DNA from: JAPLDA01 sp043742705
GTDB taxonomy: Bacteria > Bacteroidota > Bacteroidia > AKYH767-A > 2013-40CM-41-45
Reading direction: 5' to 3'
NCBI GenBank assembly: GCA_043742705.1
Contig: JAYTXY010000184.1
Span: forward strand, 1 to 9,114
DNA length: 9,114 bases
Within the stretch, counting starts at the first letter, position 1. Every line of letters begins with the position of its first letter. The position numbers and the translations under genes were made by a program. The notes under the pieces were generated by a model, which was not told where the DNA came from, searched no databases, and worked only from the letters and a program-made list of their open reading frames with translations. Shown in pieces: positions 5,422 through 9,114 of this stretch.

Positions 5422-6335
5422 TGATTTTTGAAATTACCATTCTCGGAAGCAGTTCTGCAACTCCCATTTATCAACGACATCCAACCGCTCAGGTACTCAA
5501 CATACACGAGCGTTTTTTTTTAGTGGACTGTGGTGAAGGAACCCTGATTCAGATGAATCGTTTCAGGATTAAGTTTCACCGCATCAACCACATTTTTATC
5601 AGCCACCTTCACGGAGATCATTACCTTGGTTTAATGGGGTTGCTTTCAACCATGCATTTGCAGGGCAGAACGATTCCGTTGCATGTTTTTGGCCCACCTG
5701 AATTGCAGGAAATCATCGACATTCAACTTCGTTATTCCCAGACGACATTACGCTTCGAGTTAATTTTACATCCTGTCAGTGCAACAGTGTCGAAGGTAAT
5801 TTATGAGGATGATGACATTGAAGTTCGAACACTTATTTTGAATCACCGGATTCCATGTACAGGGTTTATATTTTCTGAAAAACAGAAAAAGAGAAAATTG
5901 ATAAAAGAAAAAATTCAGGAACTCAATGTTCCGGTAACAGCTTACAATGCATTAAAAAACGGTGACGATTACATCGATGAAAAGGGGAAAGTGTTTCCGA
6001 ATGCTGAATTGACAAGTGATCCAAGGCATCCACGAACGTATGCTTTTTGTTCTGACACCTTGTACAATGAAAAAATTATTCCGCAAATAACAGGAATCGA
6101 TTTATTGTATCACGAAGCTACTTTTATGAATGATAAAGCGGAGCGTGCCATAGAAACTTTTCATACCACAGCCTCACAGGCAGGAGCAATCGCCACGAAA
6201 GCGAACGTGAAGCGACTGATCATCGGACATTTTTCTGCGCGTTATAAAAACCTGTATCCGTTACTTGAAGAAGCGAAAGAAATTTTTGAAAACACAACGC
6301 TCGCTTTGGAAGGCGATCGTTTTACCATTGAATAA
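5421..6335 (+). CDS. rnz: Ribonuclease Z (tRNA 3'-processing endonuclease)
   Basis: A short-form tRNase Z of 304 residues, a standard length, which cuts the 3' trailer from tRNA precursors. The metallo-beta-lactamase zinc ligands are in place: HLHGDH at 62-67 (His62, His64, Asp66, His67), His142 in LNHRIPCTGF, Asp212 in FCSDTLY, and His270 in GHFSARY. The HEATF motif (231-235) and the HTTASQA motif (248-254) are also present, as is the opening ILGSSSATP. All catalytic residues look intact. The ATG overlaps the TAA of the secreted-protein gene, and the sugar kinase follows after 11 nt. A T9 homopolymer at 5513-5521, encoding the RFFL segment near residue 31, is a point where loss or gain of one T would stop the protein within a few codons. 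Confidence 0.97.
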   Translation: MIFEITILGSSSATPIYQRHPTAQVLNIHERFFLVDCGEGTLIQMNRFRIKFHRINHIFISHLHGDHYLGLMGLLSTMHLQGRTIPLHVFGPPELQEIIDIQLRYSQTTLRFELILHPVSATVSKVIYEDDDIEVRTLILNHRIPCTGFIFSEKQKKRKLIKEKIQELNVPVTAYNALKNGDDYIDEKGKVFPNAELTSDPRHPRTYAFCSDTLYNEKIIPQITGIDLLYHEATFMNDKAERAIETFHTTASQAGAIATKANVKRLIIGHFSARYKNLYPLLEEAKEIFENTTLALEGDRFTIE

Positions 6336-6346
6336 ATAATTTCCGA

Positions 6347-7192
6347 ATGATCCTGATTGCAGACAGTGGTTCAACCAAAACAGATTGGCGTTTAATTGAC
6401 GACAACAAAAAGATTTACCAGTTCCGCACGGGAGGAATGAACCCTTACTTTATGTCGAGCGAGGGAATCACTGAAATTATCAGACGTGAGCTTTTGCCTG
6501 AAATGAATTCCGGGGAGATAAAGGAAATTTATTTCTACGGAGCCGGATGCTCAAGTGAAGAAAAATGCAATGTTGTCGCGAATGGAATTCACGCCTTGTT
6601 TTCGACAGCAGCCATTGAAATCCATCACGACATGCTGGCTGCCTGCCGCGCTCACTGCGGGCGTGAAAAGGGTATTGTTGCTATTCTTGGTACGGGTTCA
6701 AATTCCTGCTTGTATGACGGAGAAAAAATAGTCTCACAAGTTCCTTCCCTAGGATTTATTCTGGGTGATGAAGGAAGCGGAACACACATCGGAAAAAAAC
6801 TTTTGCGCGCCTTGTTTTACGGTGAACTGTCAGATGATCTCGTTAAAAAATTTGAGGAACGATTTCATCTCTCCAAGGATGATGTATTGGAAAACGTATA
6901 TAAGAAACCATTACCGAATCAGTTTCTTGCTTCTTTCATGCATTTTGTTTTTCAAAACAGGAGTGAGATCATTTTTTCGAAAATGGTGCATGAAAGCTTC
7001 GCTGAATTTTTCAACCGTCACATTTGCAAGTACAATGATTACGGTGCTTACCAGTTTCATTGCACGGGTTCAGTAGGATTTTATTTTACCGATTTGTTGC
7101 GACAAGTCGCTGCGGAAAAAGGAGTTTCCATTGGAAAAATTACAGAGAGTCCAATTGCCGGACTTACGTTGTATCATTTGGGTGAACTTTGA
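6347..7192 (+). CDS. BadF/BadG/BcrA-type ATPase, probable N-acetylglucosamine kinase-like sugar kinase
   Basis: An ASKHA-fold kinase of 281 residues. The phosphate-1 loop DSGSTKTDW (6-14), the HHDMLAAC segment with candidate catalytic Asp95, the phosphate-2 loop AILGTGSNS (112-120), GDEGSGTHIG (140-149) and the adenosine-side GSVGFYF (241-247) with ESPIAGL (267-273) appear in family order. Such proteins in Bacteroidota are usually annotated as NAGK-like. Phosphorylation of an amino sugar, for instance from cell-wall recycling, is the likely role, but the substrate cannot be read from sequence. The BcrA/BadF reductase-activating branch is unlikely, because the CxG-type iron-sulfur cluster cysteines are not seen. 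It is the last gene of the plus-strand run, 11 nt after rnz, and its TGA directly abuts the stop of the opposite-strand gene. Confidence 0.9.
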   Translation: MILIADSGSTKTDWRLIDDNKKIYQFRTGGMNPYFMSSEGITEIIRRELLPEMNSGEIKEIYFYGAGCSSEEKCNVVANGIHALFSTAAIEIHHDMLAACRAHCGREKGIVAILGTGSNSCLYDGEKIVSQVPSLGFILGDEGSGTHIGKKLLRALFYGELSDDLVKKFEERFHLSKDDVLENVYKKPLPNQFLASFMHFVFQNRSEIIFSKMVHESFAEFFNRHICKYNDYGAYQFHCTGSVGFYFTDLLRQVAAEKGVSIGKITESPIAGLTLYHLGEL

Positions 7193-8029
7193 TTATTCCT
7201 TAGCCTTCAGCTTTTTTAATTCCACTTCGAGGTGAAGCACAGCAACTGCGCATCCTTCTTTAAAAGCAGGGAAGAGTTTTGGAATAGCTTCTGTGAAATT
7301 AAGATCTCTCGAATAATCCTCAATCCTGATAATGATTTTTCTTAACTCTTCGAGTTCAAAAATTGCAATACACGATTTCATTTTGTGCGAAACTGCATGA
7401 ACTTCTTTCCAGTTGGCTTCAGGAATTAATTTTTCGAGTTTTCGATTAGCTTCCGGCACTTCATTTAGAAAGAGTTCAATCAACTGCATCGTTATTTTTA
7501 AATCACCTCCGGTATATTTTTCCAGGAAGTCAAGCTCCATCCCTGATTGATGATTCGAAGAATCCGTGTTTTTAACCTTCGCAGTTTTTTTTTCATAGCC
7601 CGAAAGCGGAACAACTACCTCATCTTTACCAAGGTGCTTGAGCAGGATTGAATAAAGTTCTTCAGGATCGTAAGGCTTTACGATATAATCATTGATTCCT
7701 GCTGTTCGTGCTTTTTCTCTTTCATTTTCAGATCCGTCACCCGTTAGTGCGATAATCGGAACAGGACCTAATTTTTTAGACAGCTTCGTTCGAATCTCTC
7801 TCGTAATTTCAAAACCATCCATTCCCGGCATTTGAATGTCCATGAGAATGATGTCGTAGTTGTTCTCGGAAAGCTTTTTAAAAGCATCTGTACTGTTTTC
7901 AGCAGCATCGTAATTTGAAAAGCCGAAATTCTTCAGTACATTTTTTACCAAAAGCTGGTTGATCCTATTGTCTTCAACAATCAGTATTCTTGATTGCTTA
8001 AAAGAGAAATCAGTGCGTTCAGTTTTCAC
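7193..8029 (-). CDS. REC-Hpt two-domain phosphorelay protein
   Basis: 278 residues with two domains. Residues 13-134 are a receiver: acidic pocket Glu19-Asp20, phospho-acceptor Asp64 in LMDIQMPGMDGFE, Thr96 in IALTGD, Tyr115 and Lys118 in YIVKP. Residues about 165-270 are a histidine phosphotransfer domain with VHAVSHKMKS (210-219), where His215 is the phospho-acceptor. There is no DNA-binding or enzymatic output, so it should relay phosphate between a histidine kinase and another regulator, or act as a phosphate sink; neither partner is in the window. The start is GTG; a TGA sits in frame two codons upstream, so no longer form is possible. It lies 17 nt after the glycosyltransferase stop and is probably co-transcribed with it. 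The interdomain linker contains an A9 run (plus-strand T9, 7585-7593). Confidence 0.93.
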   Translation of the reverse strand: MKTERTDFSFKQSRILIVEDNRINQLLVKNVLKNFGFSNYDAAENSTDAFKKLSENNYDIILMDIQMPGMDGFEITREIRTKLSKKLGPVPIIALTGDGSENEREKARTAGINDYIVKPYDPEELYSILLKHLGKDEVVVPLSGYEKKTAKVKNTDSSNHQSGMELDFLEKYTGGDLKITMQLIELFLNEVPEANRKLEKLIPEANWKEVHAVSHKMKSCIAIFELEELRKIIIRIEDYSRDLNFTEAIPKLFPAFKEGCAVAVLHLEVELKKLKAKE

Positions 8030-8046
8030 AGCTCAATGTAGAGTTC

Positions 8047-9063
8047 TTAGATTTTGCTTTCCGGAAAATTTTTCAAGTCAGAAAATTTTTTCTTGCCGAA
8101 GATAAAATAACTGAATAAAATACTTTTGGGATAAATCATTCTGTTGACAGGTCTTTGAAGTTTTTCTTTGCTCAATTTTCCTTTTGTCAGGTGAAAATCC
8201 CAATGTGCCTTCAACACGGCTTTGCAATCTTTCCATCCACTCGTGAATAGAAAAGCTGCTGCAGCCAGTAGATCAAAAATTGTCCGGAAAATCAGGATCG
8301 ACAGAAATTCTTTTGGAGCAACATTTTTATGCAGCATCATCAGGTTGTTCCTGAAGTTAAGATATGTTTTTCGCGGATTGTTTTTCGGTAACGTTCCTCC
8401 TCCGACATGAAAAACAGACGAAGAAGGAGAGTAGACTACTTTATATTCTTCCTGTTGAATTCTCCAGCACAAATCAATTTCTTCCATGTGCGCGAAAAAT
8501 GATGTATCAAATCCTCCAAGCTTGTGAAAAATTTCGGAACGGATAAACATACAAGCTCCTGTCACCCAGAAAACTTCCATTTCATCATCGTACTGGTGAT
8601 GGTCTTTCTCAAGTGAAGTAAAAATCCGTCCGCGACAGAAGGGATAACCGTACTTGTCGATGAAGCCTCCGGCAGCTCCGGCATACTCGAATTCGTCACG
8701 ATGCTTGTAAGAAATTATTTTAGGCTGACACGCTGCAATTCGTTTGTCTTTCTCCATGCACGAGATAACAGGCTGAATCCAGTTTGCGGTTACCTCAATA
8801 TCTGAATTGAGAAGAATGTAGTAGTCGGCACTTACATGTTTGAGTGCTTCGTTATAACCGCCTGCAAAACCAAGATTACTTTTATTCAGAACGATCTTTA
8901 CTTCAGGAAACCGTTCACGAAGAAATTCCATCGAACCATCTGTGGAATTATTATCTGCTACCACAATATCAGCATAACCCTTACTGTGACGAATGACATC
9001 AGGGAGGAAATTTTCAAGGTAATATTTTCCGTTCCAGTTAAGGATTACAACAGCTACTTGCAT
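8047..9063 (-). CDS. Family 2 glycosyltransferase (rhamnosyltransferase-like)
   Basis: A 338-residue GT-A fold transferase resembling the RfbF/WcaA group of GT2 enzymes that add sugars to surface polysaccharides. It opens with VAVVILNWNG (3-12), followed by the nucleotide-binding ADNNSTDGS (36-44), SNLGFAGGYNEAL (62-74), the metal-binding NSD (86-88, in place of DxD), TGACMFIR (168-175), GGFD (183-186) and the catalytic-base region EEIDLCWR (194-201). A conserved YLNFRNNLMML (234-244) is followed by a single hydrophobic segment (about 253-275) and a basic C-terminal tail, which suggests attachment to the inner face of the cytoplasmic membrane. Donor and acceptor are unknown. The ATG at 9063 is 51 nt from the window edge, so any partner genes of a polysaccharide cluster would lie beyond it. 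The REC-Hpt gene follows closely. Confidence 0.95.
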   Translation of the reverse strand: MQVAVVILNWNGKYYLENFLPDVIRHSKGYADIVVADNNSTDGSMEFLRERFPEVKIVLNKSNLGFAGGYNEALKHVSADYYILLNSDIEVTANWIQPVISCMEKDKRIAACQPKIISYKHRDEFEYAGAAGGFIDKYGYPFCRGRIFTSLEKDHHQYDDEMEVFWVTGACMFIRSEIFHKLGGFDTSFFAHMEEIDLCWRIQQEEYKVVYSPSSSVFHVGGGTLPKNNPRKTYLNFRNNLMMLHKNVAPKEFLSILIFRTIFDLLAAAAFLFTSGWKDCKAVLKAHWDFHLTKGKLSKEKLQRPVNRMIYPKSILFSYFIFGKKKFSDLKNFPESKI

Positions 9064-9114
9064 AAAGAATAAGAGGACGCAAGATCAGCTAAAAAAACCT
9101 CTTAAGAAAATTCG

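Noticed and set aside
7196..7216. Possible terminator with a T6 run just after the sugar kinase stop.
   Set aside because: The preceding sequence forms at most a 3-bp stem, and the run lies within the REC-Hpt coding sequence.
9070..9104. Inverted repeat TAAGAGG/CCTCTTA with an A7 run upstream of the glycosyltransferase.
   Set aside because: A 7-bp stem with a 20-nt loop is weak, and no flanking gene is visible to assign it to; the A7 run lies inside the loop, not after the stem.

Overview
The window reads as a chromosomal stretch of a Bacteroidota bacterium, plausibly Chitinophagia/Sphingobacteriia-like. The evidence is a secreted protein with a type A C-terminal sorting domain of the type IX secretion system (T9SS), two matches to the Bacteroidota promoter (TTTG, about 20 nt, TAnnTTTG), no clear Shine-Dalgarno sequences, AT-rich DNA, and PyrB and PyrR sequences of the Bacteroidota type. 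No rRNA, tRNA, CRISPR array, transposase or phage gene was seen.

Layout. (1) Positions 1-2291, minus strand: a large exported protein, two Ig-like domains followed by an outer-membrane beta-barrel, whose C-terminus lies beyond the left edge. It has no stop codon in the window and is easily missed. (2) Positions 2292-2585: a divergent intergenic region with a striking nested palindrome, a modular repeat and the pyrR promoter. (3) Positions 2586-4104, plus strand: pyrR and pyrB, the pyrimidine regulator/uracil phosphoribosyltransferase and the aspartate transcarbamoylase catalytic chain. (4) Positions 4251-7192, plus strand: a probable four-gene operon with its own promoter, encoding a STAS-domain anti-anti-sigma-like protein, a T9SS-secreted protein, ribonuclease Z, and a BadF/NAGK-type sugar kinase. 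(5) Positions 9063-7193, minus strand: a GT2 glycosyltransferase followed by a REC-Hpt phosphorelay protein. The last gene meets the sugar kinase end to end with no base between the two stop codons.

How they fit together. pyrR and pyrB are pyrimidine housekeeping genes, and rnz is tRNA 3'-end processing. The STAS protein and the REC-Hpt protein are signalling parts whose partners (anti-sigma kinase, histidine kinase, output regulator) are not in the window. The barrel protein, the T9SS cargo and the glycosyltransferase are cell-envelope functions.

I did not find a clearly new multi-gene system. The best leads are the nested palindrome and modular repeats around pyrR, a pyrR promoter so close to the start codon that a classical PyrR attenuator leader is excluded, a secreted T9SS protein translationally coupled to RNase Z, the uncharacterised Ig-barrel protein, and an A9 tract in the REC-Hpt linker where a slip would give a REC-only product.
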